Origin: Fusobacterium sp. JB019
GTDB lineage: Bacteria > Fusobacteriota > Fusobacteriia > Fusobacteriales > Fusobacteriaceae
DNA: 64,000 nucleotides
Assembly (NCBI GenBank): GCA_030673965.1
Contig: JAUTCN010000005.1
Coordinates: 117,344-181,343, forward strand
Direction: 5' to 3'
Shown: positions 35,303 to 45,951 of the stretch, one piece after another
Position numbering within the stretch: the stretch's first letter is position 1
Layout: every line of letters begins with the position of its first letter
Position numbers and translations under genes: made by a program
The notes under the pieces: model-generated
What the model was told of the DNA's origin: nothing
The model's input: only the letters and a program-made list of their open reading frames with translations
Databases searched by the model: none

Positions 35303-38035
35303 TTATATTAATTTATGTAAAGCTATAATAAGCTCCTTTATATTTATAGGTTTACCTATATGACTATTCATCCCTACTTTGAAAGATTTTTCCATATCTT
35401 CATCATAAGCATTAGCAGATAATGCTATAATAGGAACCTTTTTATTAAAATTTCTTATTTTACTTGTCGCTTCTAATCCATCCATTATAGGCATTCTTAT
35501 ATCCATTAAAATTGCATGGAATATATTTTCCCTTGTTATTTCTACAGCCTCCCTACCATTTTTTACCCAAGCATAATCAAAATTATGATTTTCTAATATT
35601 TTCATTACAATCTTAGCATTTATTTCAATATCTTCACATATTAATATTTTTTTACCTTTAAATTTATCAAAATCTATTCTATGATAATTTTCCTCTTTTT
35701 TTCCTTTAATTCTTTTTTTATCTATCAAATCAAAAGTAGCTATAATTTTAAAAGTTGTCCCTTCTCCCACTTTACTTTTACAATAGATTTTCGCTCCCAT
35801 AGCATCTACAATCCTCTTACAAATCGAAAGTCCTAACCCTACTCCATCAGTTTCTGAAGTATCTTTATTTTTTTCTCTAGAAAATGCATTAAACATTATT
35901 TTTTGAAAATCTTTAGATATTCCTATTCCATTATCAGATATTTCATCAATAATTGTTAGTCTTTTATTTTCAACAAAAAATCTAGTTTTCCATATAACTT
36001 TTCCTCCTGAAGGAGTATATTTTATCGCATTATTTAATAAATTTATCAATACCTGTTCTACTCTTTTAGAATCAAATTTAGAATAATATTCTCTATCTAT
36101 TTCTTCTGTATCTATTTGAAAATCTATATTTTTTTCTAAAGCTTTAGTTCTAATTATTGTTTGAACTTTATTAGAAACTCCACCTATTTTTTGAACTTTA
36201 TTTTTTAAAAATATATTCTCTGATTCTAATCTTTGAAGATCCAAAACATCTGTTAAAAGTTCTAATAAATATTCTGAACTTTCTTTAATTTGTCTAAAAT
36301 ATTTTTTAGTTTTTATATCTTTAGTTTCATCTATTCCAAAGTTAGACAAACCTATTACTGCACTTAAAGGAGTTCTCATATCATGACTCATTCTAGCTAA
36401 AAAGTTAGTTTTTGCTAAATTAGCTTTATCTAATTCTTTATTTTTTTTATGCATTCTCATAGAATGAACTAGAAATCCATAAAGTAATATTAATATCGTA
36501 ATAAAAGATAACATCAAATCATATCTATAAGCATAAAGCCATGTTGAAAAATCCATTTTATAATGAACTTCCATTACATTTTTAGTTACAATTGATTTAA
36601 AAATAGATTCATCCATGCTTATTATTGTTTTGTCCAATATCCTTTTCACTAAAGGATTTACATCAGATGATATAACTAAATTCATAGAATTATCCATCAC
36701 AGGCATAGGATATATTTTTAAATCTTTAAATCTTGGATTTTGTAAATAATATTGTGCGTCAAGATTACTAACAACGGTACAACTAATATCTCCTCTTTGA
36801 ATTTCTCTAAAACACTCTTCTATAGTTTTAAAATCTCTTATTATCCAATTTGGCTTAGTTTTTTTTATAAATTCACGTACTGATAAAAAATTTTTTGGAA
36901 TACCTATTATCTGTTTTCTATTAAAATTTATTTTTCTATCTTTTTCATATACAAAAGACCATTGCATTTTAATTAATTTTTTAGCAAAAACTAATTGTTC
37001 ATTAGACAATAGCTTTTCTGTTTTTTGAAGCCCTATAGACATATCTGTACTCTTATTTTCAATACTTGTTAATAAATTTTCTCCATTCTTAGTGCCTTTT
37101 ATCTTTAACTTTATCCCTGATTTTTTAGATATTGCTCTTATTATATCCGCTTGAATACCTTCATATCTTTTAGTTTTATTGTCATAATGTGATAAAAAAA
37201 ATCGATTTGGTAATACTGCTACGGTATACTCTGGTTTAATTTTTAAAAACTCTTTTTCTTCTCTTGTAAGTTGTGTTTTTTCATTATAAATTTTTGAATA
37301 ATATTTTTTTATAAGACTTGTATTAAATAAAGGATTATCTTCATATAATTTTCTTTGAGCTTTATTAAATAGTTCTATTTTACCACTACCTTTTAACCCC
37401 ATAACATAAAGAGGTGATAAATCAAAATAATCTACCGCTCTCAATGTTGATGAATATTCCATTATTTCAGAAGCTATCATATCTATTTTTTGTTTCTGCA
37501 ATGCTTCTTCAGCTTTAAATCTTGAAGAAAATCTAATCAATTCACATTTAAAATTATTTTCTTTTGCATATTCTAAAAATCTTTCCCCTAAAGGATCACA
37601 AGAATATCCGATCTTTTTATTATTAAAATTTTTATAATCTTGATAATAAATTTCATTTTTTGGCTCTGTATAAACTATTCCTTTAGAATATCCCATACTA
37701 TATCTTGAAAAATCATACTTCTTTTTTCTTTTCTCTGTTATATGACCTAACATTATTAAATCAAGATTACCATTTTCTAAACTTTTTACTATCCCATCCC
37801 AAGATCCTGAAATTAATTTTATTTTTATATTTCCCTTTTTTTCCAGTTTTTTTATATACTCATAGGCATAACCACTTGCATTTCCTTCTTTATCAATTTT
37901 ATTAAAATCACTAAATTCCATATACCCAATTTTAATCAACTGATCATTATTTTCTTTAGCCAAAGCGTTACAGATTATACTTATTTGAAAAACTAATACC
38001 CATATAAAAAATAATACTTTTTTTATATTTTTCAT
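35303..38035 (-). CDS. BvgS-like hybrid sensor histidine kinase
   Basis: A 910-residue inner-membrane sensor. A signal peptide (1-26) is followed by two periplasmic solute-binding domains of the SBP_bac_3 type (about 30-250 and 265-490), one membrane helix (about 505-525), a HisKA domain with H551 in ARMSHDMRTPLS, a HATPase domain (NLLNNAIKYTPSGG, DNGIGIS, GVGLGLSICKRIV) and a receiver with D845 in ILMDIRMPIMDG. It has no HPt domain and no response regulator next to it, so its output partner is elsewhere. The Venus-flytrap pair suggests sensing of an amino acid or similar ligand. It is a single gene with AAAGGAGA before the start. Confidence 0.9.
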   Translation of the reverse strand: MKNIKKVLFFIWVLVFQISIICNALAKENNDQLIKIGYMEFSDFNKIDKEGNASGYAYEYIKKLEKKGNIKIKLISGSWDGIVKSLENGNLDLIMLGHITEKRKKKYDFSRYSMGYSKGIVYTEPKNEIYYQDYKNFNNKKIGYSCDPLGERFLEYAKENNFKCELIRFSSRFKAEEALQKQKIDMIASEIMEYSSTLRAVDYFDLSPLYVMGLKGSGKIELFNKAQRKLYEDNPLFNTSLIKKYYSKIYNEKTQLTREEKEFLKIKPEYTVAVLPNRFFLSHYDNKTKRYEGIQADIIRAISKKSGIKLKIKGTKNGENLLTSIENKSTDMSIGLQKTEKLLSNEQLVFAKKLIKMQWSFVYEKDRKINFNRKQIIGIPKNFLSVREFIKKTKPNWIIRDFKTIEECFREIQRGDISCTVVSNLDAQYYLQNPRFKDLKIYPMPVMDNSMNLVISSDVNPLVKRILDKTIISMDESIFKSIVTKNVMEVHYKMDFSTWLYAYRYDLMLSFITILILLYGFLVHSMRMHKKNKELDKANLAKTNFLARMSHDMRTPLSAVIGLSNFGIDETKDIKTKKYFRQIKESSEYLLELLTDVLDLQRLESENIFLKNKVQKIGGVSNKVQTIIRTKALEKNIDFQIDTEEIDREYYSKFDSKRVEQVLINLLNNAIKYTPSGGKVIWKTRFFVENKRLTIIDEISDNGIGISKDFQKIMFNAFSREKNKDTSETDGVGLGLSICKRIVDAMGAKIYCKSKVGEGTTFKIIATFDLIDKKRIKGKKEENYHRIDFDKFKGKKILICEDIEINAKIVMKILENHNFDYAWVKNGREAVEITRENIFHAILMDIRMPIMDGLEATSKIRNFNKKVPIIALSANAYDEDMEKSFKVGMNSHIGKPINIKELIIALHKLI

Positions 38036-38230
38036 TCATGTCTCCTTTGATTAAAATTTTTATATTTTCACAAAAAATACAATTTATCTATTTTATTATA
38101 CAAAACTTTCTTTAAAATTACTATTGTATTTCTAGTTTTAAAATAAATTTTTAGTTATTAAAAATTTATTTTTATGATATAATCAAAATAATTTTAATAC
38201 TATAATATTTAATAAAATTTGGAGGCCTCT

Positions 38231-39997
38231 ATGTTTCTTAAATTAAAAAACTTATTTTTATCTTTTGCTATATTATTTTTACTTACTGGAACAAGTTTTT
38301 TCTTTGCTTATAATTGGAATTATATGGGAAATTATGAAAAATTATCGTTACCCTTATTTTTAATATTACTTGGAATTATCGGTTGGCTATTTTTTCAAAA
38401 AAATAAAAAATATCGTCAGCTTTGCTTATTTTCATCTTCTTTTTTTATAGGATCTCTTTTTGCTGTATTTGGACAAATCTACCAAACAGGAGCAGATTCT
38501 TATATTTTATTTCGTAATTGGGGATTTTTTATTATTTTATTTTCAATAATAGAAAAATTTTACCCTCTTTGGATTTTAAATATTACTATATTTACAATTT
38601 CAATTATGAAATATATTGACTTTTTCTATGATGATTCTATACTAGTTCTATTTTCTGGAGGAATATTTCTTTTCTTTTGTTTTTTTATATATATAATATT
38701 ATCAAAAAAAATGTCTTCACCTATTAAAAGATATTTTTACAATTTAATATCCTTTTCATCAATTATTTTTTTAACACTTGGTTTTTGTTCTTCTTTAGTT
38801 TCATCTAGAATTAAATTTTATGACAAATCCATTCTTGGAATTATTTTTATAATTGTTATGATTTCATTTTTTTTCTTAAATAAAAAAACTCTAGATAAAC
38901 CAGAAATAAAAATATTTCAAATAACTTCTATTACTTTTGTCATAAGTTCTTTTGTTATTAATAATGTTATAGGTTTCAACTTCTATTCTCTTGAGACTGC
39001 TATTTTGGGAATATTCTTTATTATTTGTCTATTTCTTATTAGTTTAATAATAATTTCAAAAAAATATAAAAATTCTTTTTTTACACAAAGTTTTATAGGA
39101 TTTTTTAAAACATTTTTAATAATTCTTACTATTTTATTTTTCTTAGGCTTAAGTTCTCTATTAGGACTTAAAGAATTAGGCTTTTACTTGGGAGGAATTT
39201 TTCTTGTTTTTATAGCTAGCTTTTCACCTAAATATTTAAAATTTAAAAAAGAAACTATTGAAATAATTACTTTTATTTCTGGACTTATTTTAATATTTTT
39301 AGGAATTATGGAAACAATTACTTCTAATAAATTAATTGGAATTTTAATTATTTGGATAATTTATGGAACTTTTTGGATTGTAAGAAAATCTATGGCTTTA
39401 GATTTTCTTTCTGTTCCTACTTTAATTTTTGGACTTTATTTTTCTAATATTATTCCTTATAAATTTGAAAGTATCTTTGTTATTATTCCTTTAATTATTT
39501 TATTAATATCTTTACTTTACAATAACTTTTTAAATAATAAATTAAAAAGAATACTTAGAGGTACTGAAATATCAGCTATGATATCTATTTTTTCAATTTA
39601 TTTAAATAATAAAATTCATATTGGTATTTATATAATTGATCTCTTAATTATGGGAATATCTTTAATTATTTTTTATAAAATTTTTCATAAAAAAAATATT
39701 AATCTTTTAATTTCAATAGGGTTAATTATTCTTTTAATTGAATTTTTTATTTTAAATGGTAGTCTTACTAATTTAGAATTTATTAATTTAGGAATAATGT
39801 TTACATTGTTTTATATTTTCAAAGAAGAAAAAAAAATGTTAATAATTTCAATTCTTTTTCTAGGAGGTCAAATTATAAGTTATTATTATAATTTAGATAT
39901 AACATTAATTAAAAAATCATATATGCTTTTGGAAAGTAGCGCCTTATTATTTCTAGGATATTATCTTCTTAACAAATTAAAATTGGAGGTTAAATAA
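38231..39997 (+). CDS. DUF2157/DUF4401-type polytopic membrane protein
   Basis: A 588-residue, almost wholly hydrophobic protein with roughly eighteen or more membrane segments. The first 140 residues resemble DUF2157 (FFFAYNWNYMGNYEKLSLPL, then FGQIYQTGADSYILFRNW). The remainder resembles DUF4401. These families occur next to GDYXXLXY proteins, as here. Function is unknown, probably envelope-related. An in-frame TTG at 38219 overlaps the GGAGG ribosome site, so the ATG at 38231 is the start. Its stop overlaps the next ATG by one base. Confidence 0.75.
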   Translation: MFLKLKNLFLSFAILFLLTGTSFFFAYNWNYMGNYEKLSLPLFLILLGIIGWLFFQKNKKYRQLCLFSSSFFIGSLFAVFGQIYQTGADSYILFRNWGFFIILFSIIEKFYPLWILNITIFTISIMKYIDFFYDDSILVLFSGGIFLFFCFFIYIILSKKMSSPIKRYFYNLISFSSIIFLTLGFCSSLVSSRIKFYDKSILGIIFIIVMISFFFLNKKTLDKPEIKIFQITSITFVISSFVINNVIGFNFYSLETAILGIFFIICLFLISLIIISKKYKNSFFTQSFIGFFKTFLIILTILFFLGLSSLLGLKELGFYLGGIFLVFIASFSPKYLKFKKETIEIITFISGLILIFLGIMETITSNKLIGILIIWIIYGTFWIVRKSMALDFLSVPTLIFGLYFSNIIPYKFESIFVIIPLIILLISLLYNNFLNNKLKRILRGTEISAMISIFSIYLNNKIHIGIYIIDLLIMGISLIIFYKIFHKKNINLLISIGLIILLIEFFILNGSLTNLEFINLGIMFTLFYIFKEEKKMLIISILFLGGQIISYYYNLDITLIKKSYMLLESSALLFLGYYLLNKLKLEVK

Positions 39998-40479
39998 TGA
40001 AAAAAATACTTGTTCTTTCAAACATTTTTTTATTATTAATTACTTTTGGATATTCTGTGTCTAAAGAAGAAACTAACTTAAAAAAATATTCTTTTTATTT
40101 AAAACTTAGTCCTGTTGACCCAAGATCTTTAATTCAAGGAGATTATATGAATCTTGATTATCAAATAATAAATGATAGTTATAAAGACCTTAAAAACTTA
40201 AAAAAAGGATATATTAAAATTTATATAGACGAACAAAACATAGGACACTACATGGATATTCAAAATTCTTTAACTCCTTTATCTACCAATGAAAAATTAA
40301 TCTATTTCATTAAAACTTATAGCACTCTAGATATTGGAGCCAATTCTTTTTTCTTTCAAGAAGGACAAAGATATCTCTTCCAAAATGCAAAATATGCCGA
40401 AGTTATTATTCTTAAAAATGGAAAATTAAGATTAAAATATTTATTAGATAAAAATTTAAAAATTATAAAAGCAAAATAA
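39997..40479 (+). CDS. GDYXXLXY-domain protein
   Basis: A 160-residue protein with an N-terminal signal or anchor segment and the family hallmark GDYMNLDY at about residue 48, in SPVDPRSLIQGDYMNL. A second conserved piece is FFFQEGQRYLFQNAKYAEV near 125. It is translationally coupled to the DUF2157-type protein (TAATG overlap), and the two probably act together at the inner membrane. The biochemical role is unknown. Confidence 0.85.
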   Translation: MKKILVLSNIFLLLITFGYSVSKEETNLKKYSFYLKLSPVDPRSLIQGDYMNLDYQIINDSYKDLKNLKKGYIKIYIDEQNIGHYMDIQNSLTPLSTNEKLIYFIKTYSTLDIGANSFFFQEGQRYLFQNAKYAEVIILKNGKLRLKYLLDKNLKIIKAK

Positions 40480-40506
40480 AAAGGAAATGTAATACATTTC
40501 CTTTTT
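40478..40506. terminator. Bidirectional terminator
   Basis: Stem GGAAATGTA with TACATTTCC (40483-40501), flanked by an A-run and a T-run. It lies between the GDYXXLXY gene and the converging M20 gene. Confidence 0.75.
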
Positions 40507-40508
40507 AT

Positions 40509-41693
40509 TTATATATTTTTTAAATAATCATAAGCTTTTAATAAATTCATAATTTGAACTTTAACTCCTAAGCTTAATGATGACTCCTCAATCGAAAATA
40601 AACCATTATGTAAAGGTTTATTTTCCTCTCCTTTTTTCCCTACTCCAAGATTGAAAAAAGCACCTGGAACTTTATCCAAATAATATGCAAAATCTTCAAC
40701 TACCATTTCTGGAACTTTCTTTTCTTTAACATTTTCAAATCCTAAAATTTCATTTCCACTTAATTTTATTAAATCTACAAATTCATCTTTATTTATAAGA
40801 GCCATATAACTGTCTCTATATTCTACTTCTCCTATAGCTCCCATTCCTTCACAAATCATTTCAACCATATTTTTTATTTTTGGTTTTATAGAATCTCTCA
40901 AACTATTAGAAAGAGTCCTAATAGTTCCTTCTAATAAAACATCCCCTGTTATTACATTTTCAGTTTCTCCACCTATAATTTTCCCAAAACTTAAAACCAA
41001 CGATTCTCTTGAATCTATATTTCTACTAACTATTGTTTGAAGAGCAGTTATTACTTGAGCTGCTATAACTATTGCATCAATTCCAGTACTTGGATAAGCT
41101 CCATGACAACTTTTCCCTTTAATTTTTATTTTTATCCCTGTTGAAGCTGCATTCATAGCTCCATACTTAATTGCTATCTTTCCTGCATTTATAGAAGGAT
41201 CAACATGTAACCCAAATATTCCATTCACATTTTTAAGAACCCCTTCTTCTATCATTGGAACTGCTCCTCCTGTTGTTTCTTCTGCTGGTTGAAATATTAA
41301 TCTAACATTGCATGGAAGCTCTTCTTTATTTTCTGAAATAACTTTTGCCACCCCAAGTAAAATACTCATATGAGCATCATGCCCACATGCATGCATTTTC
41401 CCATAATGTTCTGATTTAAATTCAAATTCAGTTTCTTCAATTATTGGTAATGCATCCATATCTGCTCTAAAAGCTAAAGTTATATTTTTATCTTTCCCTT
41501 CTATGTTTGCAACAATACCACTTTCACCTATATTTTTTTGATAATCTATTTTTAAATTATCTAATATTTTACAAATTATTTCAGTTGTTTTGGGAAGAGA
41601 AAAACCTAATTCTGGGTACTTGTGTAATTCCCTTCTAACATCAATAACAAAATTTCCTATCTTATTTGCTGAATTTAATATTTTTTTTTTCAT
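40509..41693 (-). CDS. M20-family amidohydrolase, possible N-acetyl-DAP deacetylase
   Basis: A 394-residue M20D-type metallohydrolase with MHACGHDAH (zinc ligands), FQPAEETTGGAVPM (catalytic glutamates) and GKSCHGAYPSTGIDAI in the dimerisation region. It is divergent from the lysine/DAP operon, whose DapH and aminotransferase make N-acetyl-LL-DAP. The deacetylase needed next is an M20D protein in other bacteria and is absent from the operon, so this gene is a good candidate by position. A general N-acyl-amino-acid amidohydrolase is the alternative. GGAGGAG lies just before the ATG. Confidence 0.75.
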   Translation of the reverse strand: MKKKILNSANKIGNFVIDVRRELHKYPELGFSLPKTTEIICKILDNLKIDYQKNIGESGIVANIEGKDKNITLAFRADMDALPIIEETEFEFKSEHYGKMHACGHDAHMSILLGVAKVISENKEELPCNVRLIFQPAEETTGGAVPMIEEGVLKNVNGIFGLHVDPSINAGKIAIKYGAMNAASTGIKIKIKGKSCHGAYPSTGIDAIVIAAQVITALQTIVSRNIDSRESLVLSFGKIIGGETENVITGDVLLEGTIRTLSNSLRDSIKPKIKNMVEMICEGMGAIGEVEYRDSYMALINKDEFVDLIKLSGNEILGFENVKEKKVPEMVVEDFAYYLDKVPGAFFNLGVGKKGEENKPLHNGLFSIEESSLSLGVKVQIMNLLKAYDYLKNI

Positions 41694-41821
41694 ATTTCTC
41701 CTCCTAATTTTTTTCTTTATCTAATTAAAACAAGTTTAATCAAAAATAGCAATTAAATAAAATATATTATATCAATACTATTCATTTATAAAATATATTT
41801 TTATTTTGCCTGTTATAAGTG

Positions 41822-42091
41822 TATAATACACCTTAATTAAATAAGAATCAGATTGAGGAGCAATTGACATTAGTAGCTATATAGAGTTTACCTAAAATTT
41901 TGAAATATAGTGAAAGGGAAAATTGCCGAAGTATGAACCTTAGGTAAGTTTATATTGGGGACATAATTAAAAGTTGTGTTACTGTCATTGATTATTCAAT
42001 GTTGTGCTTTCTGTTGTGTCTTACTAGACTTTAGTATGCGTCATTAGTATAAATTACTAGACCAACAGTTTGTAATCTGTTGGTCTTTTTT
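41822..42091 (+). ncRNA. Lysine riboswitch (L-box) with terminator
   Basis: The 434-nt gap before lysC holds a -10 box TATAAT (41822-41827), a lysine aptamer (about 41846-41993) and a terminator (stem 42061-42068 with 42077-42084, T-run to 42091). The aptamer shows the conserved GTGAAAGGGAAAATTGCCGAAG core at 41910-41931 and the TTGGGGACA and TTACTGTC elements. The outer P1 strands are 41846-41850 and 41985-41993. Lysine binding should favour the terminator and switch off lysC-asd-dapABH-aminotransferase. The remainder of the gap (41694-41821) is AT-rich, with no further feature seen. Confidence 0.92.
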
Positions 42092-42127
42092 ATTTAATTA
42101 AATTTTTAAAACAAAGGAGATTTACAA

Positions 42128-43333
42128 ATGAGAGTAGTACTAAAATACGGAGGTTCTAGTGTTGCCACAATTGACAAAATAAAAGCTATTGCTGAGTATA
42201 TAATAAAATTAAAGAAAACTAAATATGATGAAATAGTTATAGTTGCTTCTGCAATGGGAAAAACTACAAATAAATTAATTTCATTAGCTAAAGATATTTC
42301 TGAAACTCCTAATCAAAGAGAATTAGATTCTCTTCTATCAACAGGAGAGCAACAAACTGTTTCCCTTATTTCAATGGCTATTAATTCCATGGGAACAAAA
42401 GCTATTTCCTTAACAGGATCTCAAGCAAATATTTTAACTAGTGGAGTGCACACAAAAAGTAAAATTAAAAGTATTAATACAGATAGAATAAAGGCATATC
42501 TTAATGAAGGAAAAGTAGTAATCGTTGCTGGTTTTCAAGGAATCAATGAACATGGAGATATAACAACTCTTGGAAGAGGAGGTTCTGACACTAGTGCTGT
42601 TGCATTAGCTGCAGCTTTAAAATGCGAATGCAGAATTTATACTGATGTAGATGGAATATACAGTGTTGATCCTAGACTACACCCAAAAGCTAAGTTTATA
42701 GAACAATTATCATATGAAGAAATGATGGAAATGTCTAATTTGGGAGCTGGAGTTATGGAAACTAGAGCTGTGGAAATAGGTAAAAAATATAATGTGCCTA
42801 TATTTGTCGGGAAATCTTTAAGTGAATCTGGAGGAACTTATATCATGAATACAATTAATGCATTAGAAGAAAAATTAGTTACAGGAATTAGTATTACAAA
42901 AGAAATTATTATTACAAGAATATTAAATATTGGTTATTCACCTGAAAAAATTTCTAAAATATTTTCAATTGTTGATGCTGGAGGATTAAATATAAATATG
43001 ATTACACAAAATATGACTAAAGACTGTCATGTTGATCTTTCATTTAGTTGTAAATCTGATGAAAAATATTTATTAGAACAAGTTATTGAAAAAGTAAAAG
43101 AAACTATTCCAGAAGCTGAAGTTGATTATAATGACAATTTAGGAATGATTTCTATTGTTGGAGTTGGAATGATTAATAACTCTGGTATAGCTGGAAGATT
43201 CTTTTCATCTTTAAGCAAAGCTAATGTAAATTTCTATCAAGTAACTACTTCTGAAATAAGTGTTTCATGTAGTATTGATAGAGAGTTAGTTGAAACTGCT
43301 GTTAAAGCCGTTGCTGAAGAATTTAATTTATAA
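42128..43333 (+). CDS. lysC: Aspartate kinase
   Basis: A 401-residue cytosolic kinase that phosphorylates aspartate, the first step to lysine, DAP, threonine and methionine. The amino-acid kinase domain covers 1-235, with KYGGSSVA at the start, GRGGSDTSAVALAAAL near 155 and DVDGIYSVDPRL near 178. Two ACT domains follow (about 255-401), as in feedback-controlled enzymes. It is the first gene of the riboswitch-controlled operon, which points to DAP/lysine as its main duty. Confidence 0.95.
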   Translation: MRVVLKYGGSSVATIDKIKAIAEYIIKLKKTKYDEIVIVASAMGKTTNKLISLAKDISETPNQRELDSLLSTGEQQTVSLISMAINSMGTKAISLTGSQANILTSGVHTKSKIKSINTDRIKAYLNEGKVVIVAGFQGINEHGDITTLGRGGSDTSAVALAAALKCECRIYTDVDGIYSVDPRLHPKAKFIEQLSYEEMMEMSNLGAGVMETRAVEIGKKYNVPIFVGKSLSESGGTYIMNTINALEEKLVTGISITKEIIITRILNIGYSPEKISKIFSIVDAGGLNINMITQNMTKDCHVDLSFSCKSDEKYLLEQVIEKVKETIPEAEVDYNDNLGMISIVGVGMINNSGIAGRFFSSLSKANVNFYQVTTSEISVSCSIDRELVETAVKAVAEEFNL

Positions 43334-43353
43334 ATAAACTAGGAGGATTTAAA

Positions 43354-44340
43354 ATGAAAGTTGCTATTGTTGGTGCTACTGGGTTAGTAGGGAGTACTTT
43401 TTTAAAAGTTTTAGAAGAAAGAAATTTAGAAATAACAGAATTATATTTATTTGCATCTAAAAGAAGTGCAGGTAAAAAAATTAGCTTTAAAGGTTCTGAA
43501 TATATAGTTGAAGAATTAACTGAACATAGTTTTGATCGTGGAATAGATATCGCTTTATTTTCTGCTGGAGGAGATACTAGTAAAAAATTCGCTCCTATAG
43601 CTGCTGAAAAAGGATGCCTTGTGATAGACAATTCTTCTGCTTGGAGGATGAATGACTCTGTTCCTTTGATTGTTCCTGAAGTTAATAGTAATGCTGCTTT
43701 TAATAATCATAAAATTATAGCTAACCCTAATTGTTCTACTATTCAATGTATGCTTCCTCTTAAAGCATTAGCTAATAAATATGGATTAAAGAGAGTAATT
43801 TTTAATACTTATCAAGCTGTTTCTGGTTCAGGACAAAAAGGTGTTTTAGACTTAACTAATGGATTAAAAGGAGAAAAGCCTCAAAATTATCCTCATCCTA
43901 TAGTTAATAACTGTCTTCCGCATATTGACATATTTTTGGATAACGGTTACACTAAAGAAGAGATGAAGATGGTAAATGAAACTAGAAAAATATTAGAATT
44001 ACCTAATCTTCCAATAACTGCAACATGTGTTAGAGTTCCCGTTGTTAATTCTCATTCTGTTTCTATCACTGCAGAACTTGAAACTGATTTTGATTTAGAT
44101 GAAGTAAGAGATATTTTTTCTAAATATCCAGGAATGATTTTAGTGGATAATCCTGAAAATAATGAATATCCATTAGCCACTAATGCAACTGGACATGATG
44201 AAATTCTTGTAGGAAGAGTTAGAAGAGATTTTAGTGCTCCTAAAAGCATTAACTTTTGGGTTGTAGGAGATAACATTAGAAAAGGAGCAGCTACTAATGC
44301 TGTTCAAATTGCAGAATTATTTAAAAATATAAATAAATAG
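43354..44340 (+). CDS. asd: Aspartate-semialdehyde dehydrogenase
   Basis: A 328-residue NADPH-dependent enzyme converting aspartyl phosphate to the semialdehyde. It has the Rossmann start AIVGATGLVGSTFL, the catalytic cysteine in ANPNCSTIQCMLPL (about residue 127), and the PHIDIF and RVPVVNSHSVSI segments. An AGGAGG site lies 6 nt before the ATG. It is second in the operon, 20 nt after lysC. Confidence 0.95.
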   Translation: MKVAIVGATGLVGSTFLKVLEERNLEITELYLFASKRSAGKKISFKGSEYIVEELTEHSFDRGIDIALFSAGGDTSKKFAPIAAEKGCLVIDNSSAWRMNDSVPLIVPEVNSNAAFNNHKIIANPNCSTIQCMLPLKALANKYGLKRVIFNTYQAVSGSGQKGVLDLTNGLKGEKPQNYPHPIVNNCLPHIDIFLDNGYTKEEMKMVNETRKILELPNLPITATCVRVPVVNSHSVSITAELETDFDLDEVRDIFSKYPGMILVDNPENNEYPLATNATGHDEILVGRVRRDFSAPKSINFWVVGDNIRKGAATNAVQIAELFKNINK

Positions 44341-44351
44341 GAGGAAAAAAT

Positions 44352-45239
44352 ATGACCTTATTTACAGGATCAGGAGTTGCAATAATCACACCATTTACAA
44401 ATTCAATGGAGGTAAATTATCCTAAACTTAAAGAACTTTTAGAATTTCATATTGAAAATGAAACAGATGCTATAATCATCAATGGAACAACTGGAGAATC
44501 TGCTACTATGACAGATGAAGAAAGTTTGAAAGTAATTAAATTTACTGTTGAAGTTATTAATAATAGAATTCCTGTAATTGCAGGAACTGGTTCAAACGAC
44601 ACAAGACATGCTATAGAATTTAGCGTTGCGGCTACAAAACTTGGAGTAGATGGATTATTAATTGTTACTCCTTATTATAATAAAGGTAATGAAAATGGAA
44701 TATATAATCACTATAAAGCTATTGCTGAAGCCGTTAATTGTCCTATCATTCTTTATAATGTTCCTTCTAGAACAGGAGTTAATTTATCAATACCTCTTTT
44801 AGAAAAACTTTCTAAATTTGATAATATTATAGCAATTAAAGAAGCTAGTGGAAATATTTCTTATGCTGCTGAAATAGCTAGAGTTATTCCTTCTCTTACT
44901 ATCTATTCTGGTAATGATGATATGGTTGTTCCCTTATTATCACTTGGAGCTAAAGGAGTTATTTCTGTTTCAGCTAATATAATACCTAAAATAACACATA
45001 AAATGGTTATTTCATTTTTAAATTCTGACATTAATAAAGCAATGAGATTACAATTAGATTATAATGATTTAGTAAATGCTTTATTTATAGAAACAAATCC
45101 TATTCCTATAAAAAATGCTATGAATTTTTTAGGTTATAATGTTGGACCTTGTAGATTACCTCTTGGAGAAATGTTTGAAGAAAACAAAAAAACTTTACAT
45201 ACTATATTAAATAAACATGGAGTTGACAAATGGATATAA
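44352..45239 (+). CDS. dapA: 4-hydroxy-tetrahydrodipicolinate synthase
   Basis: A 295-residue TIM-barrel lyase that condenses pyruvate with aspartate semialdehyde. It shows GTTGESATM, YYNKGNENGIYNHYKAIAEA, the tyrosine of LYNVPSRTG, and the Schiff-base lysine of IAIKEASGN (about residue 162). It is third in the operon, and its end overlaps dapB by 10 nt. Confidence 0.95.
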   Translation: MTLFTGSGVAIITPFTNSMEVNYPKLKELLEFHIENETDAIIINGTTGESATMTDEESLKVIKFTVEVINNRIPVIAGTGSNDTRHAIEFSVAATKLGVDGLLIVTPYYNKGNENGIYNHYKAIAEAVNCPIILYNVPSRTGVNLSIPLLEKLSKFDNIIAIKEASGNISYAAEIARVIPSLTIYSGNDDMVVPLLSLGAKGVISVSANIIPKITHKMVISFLNSDINKAMRLQLDYNDLVNALFIETNPIPIKNAMNFLGYNVGPCRLPLGEMFEENKKTLHTILNKHGVDKWI

Positions 45240-45925
45240 TTATACACGGAACAGGAGCTATGGGAAAAGTAGTTTCTGACCTATTAAAAGAAGAAGAAAA
45301 TTTAAATGTTAGTGGCTTTGCAGATGAATTAACAAATGAAAAAGGAGATGTTATAATCGATTTTTCTCATTTTTCTAGATTAAATTCTCTACTTGAATAT
45401 GCTAGAGAAAATAAAATTCCTTTAGTTGTTGCAACTACCGGATATGATGATAACACTTTGAATAAATTAAAAGATTTTTCAAAAGAAATACCTATTCTTC
45501 TATCATCGAATATGTCATTAGGAGTTAATCTTATGCAAGATGTTCTTAAAAAAATAGTTCCAATATTATATGATAAATACGATATTGAAGTTATTGAAAA
45601 ACATCATAATAAAAAAGTTGATTCTCCAAGTGGAACTGCTAAAACTATTTTAGAAGTTATTGAAGAAGGCTGCAAAGAAAAAATGAAAGAACAATATGGA
45701 AGAGAAGGAATTAAAAAAAGAGAAGAAAATGAGATCGGAGTACATGTTGTTAGAGGCGGAACTATTGTTGGAGAACATTCTGTTTTATTCTGTGGAAATG
45801 ATGAAATCATTGAAATAAAACATACTGCAATGTCTAAAAAAATATTTGCAGAAGGGGCTATAACAGCTGCTAAATTTTTATCTGACAAACCTGCTGGGCT
45901 TTATTCTATGAAAGATATATTTTAA
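45230..45925 (+). CDS. dapB: 4-hydroxy-tetrahydrodipicolinate reductase
   Basis: A 231-residue NAD(P)H reductase. It has the nucleotide-binding GTGAMGKV at residue 7 and the substrate motif [16 protein letters not shown] (about 122-137). The ATG at 45230 lies inside the 3' end of dapA with GGAG just upstream, so the two genes are translationally coupled. It is slightly shorter than many DapB proteins but intact. Confidence 0.95.
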   Translation: MDIIIHGTGAMGKVVSDLLKEEENLNVSGFADELTNEKGDVIIDFSHFSRLNSLLEYARENKIPLVVATTGYDDNTLNKLKDFSKEIPILLSSNMSLGVNLMQDVLKKIVPILYDKYDIEVIEKHHNKKVDSPSGTAKTILEVIEEGCKEKMKEQYGREGIKKREENEIGVHVVRGGTIVGEHSVLFCGNDEIIEIKHTAMSKKIFAEGAITAAKFLSDKPAGLYSMKDIF

Positions 45926-45951
45926 TAATTAAATTTAAACGGAGGACAATA

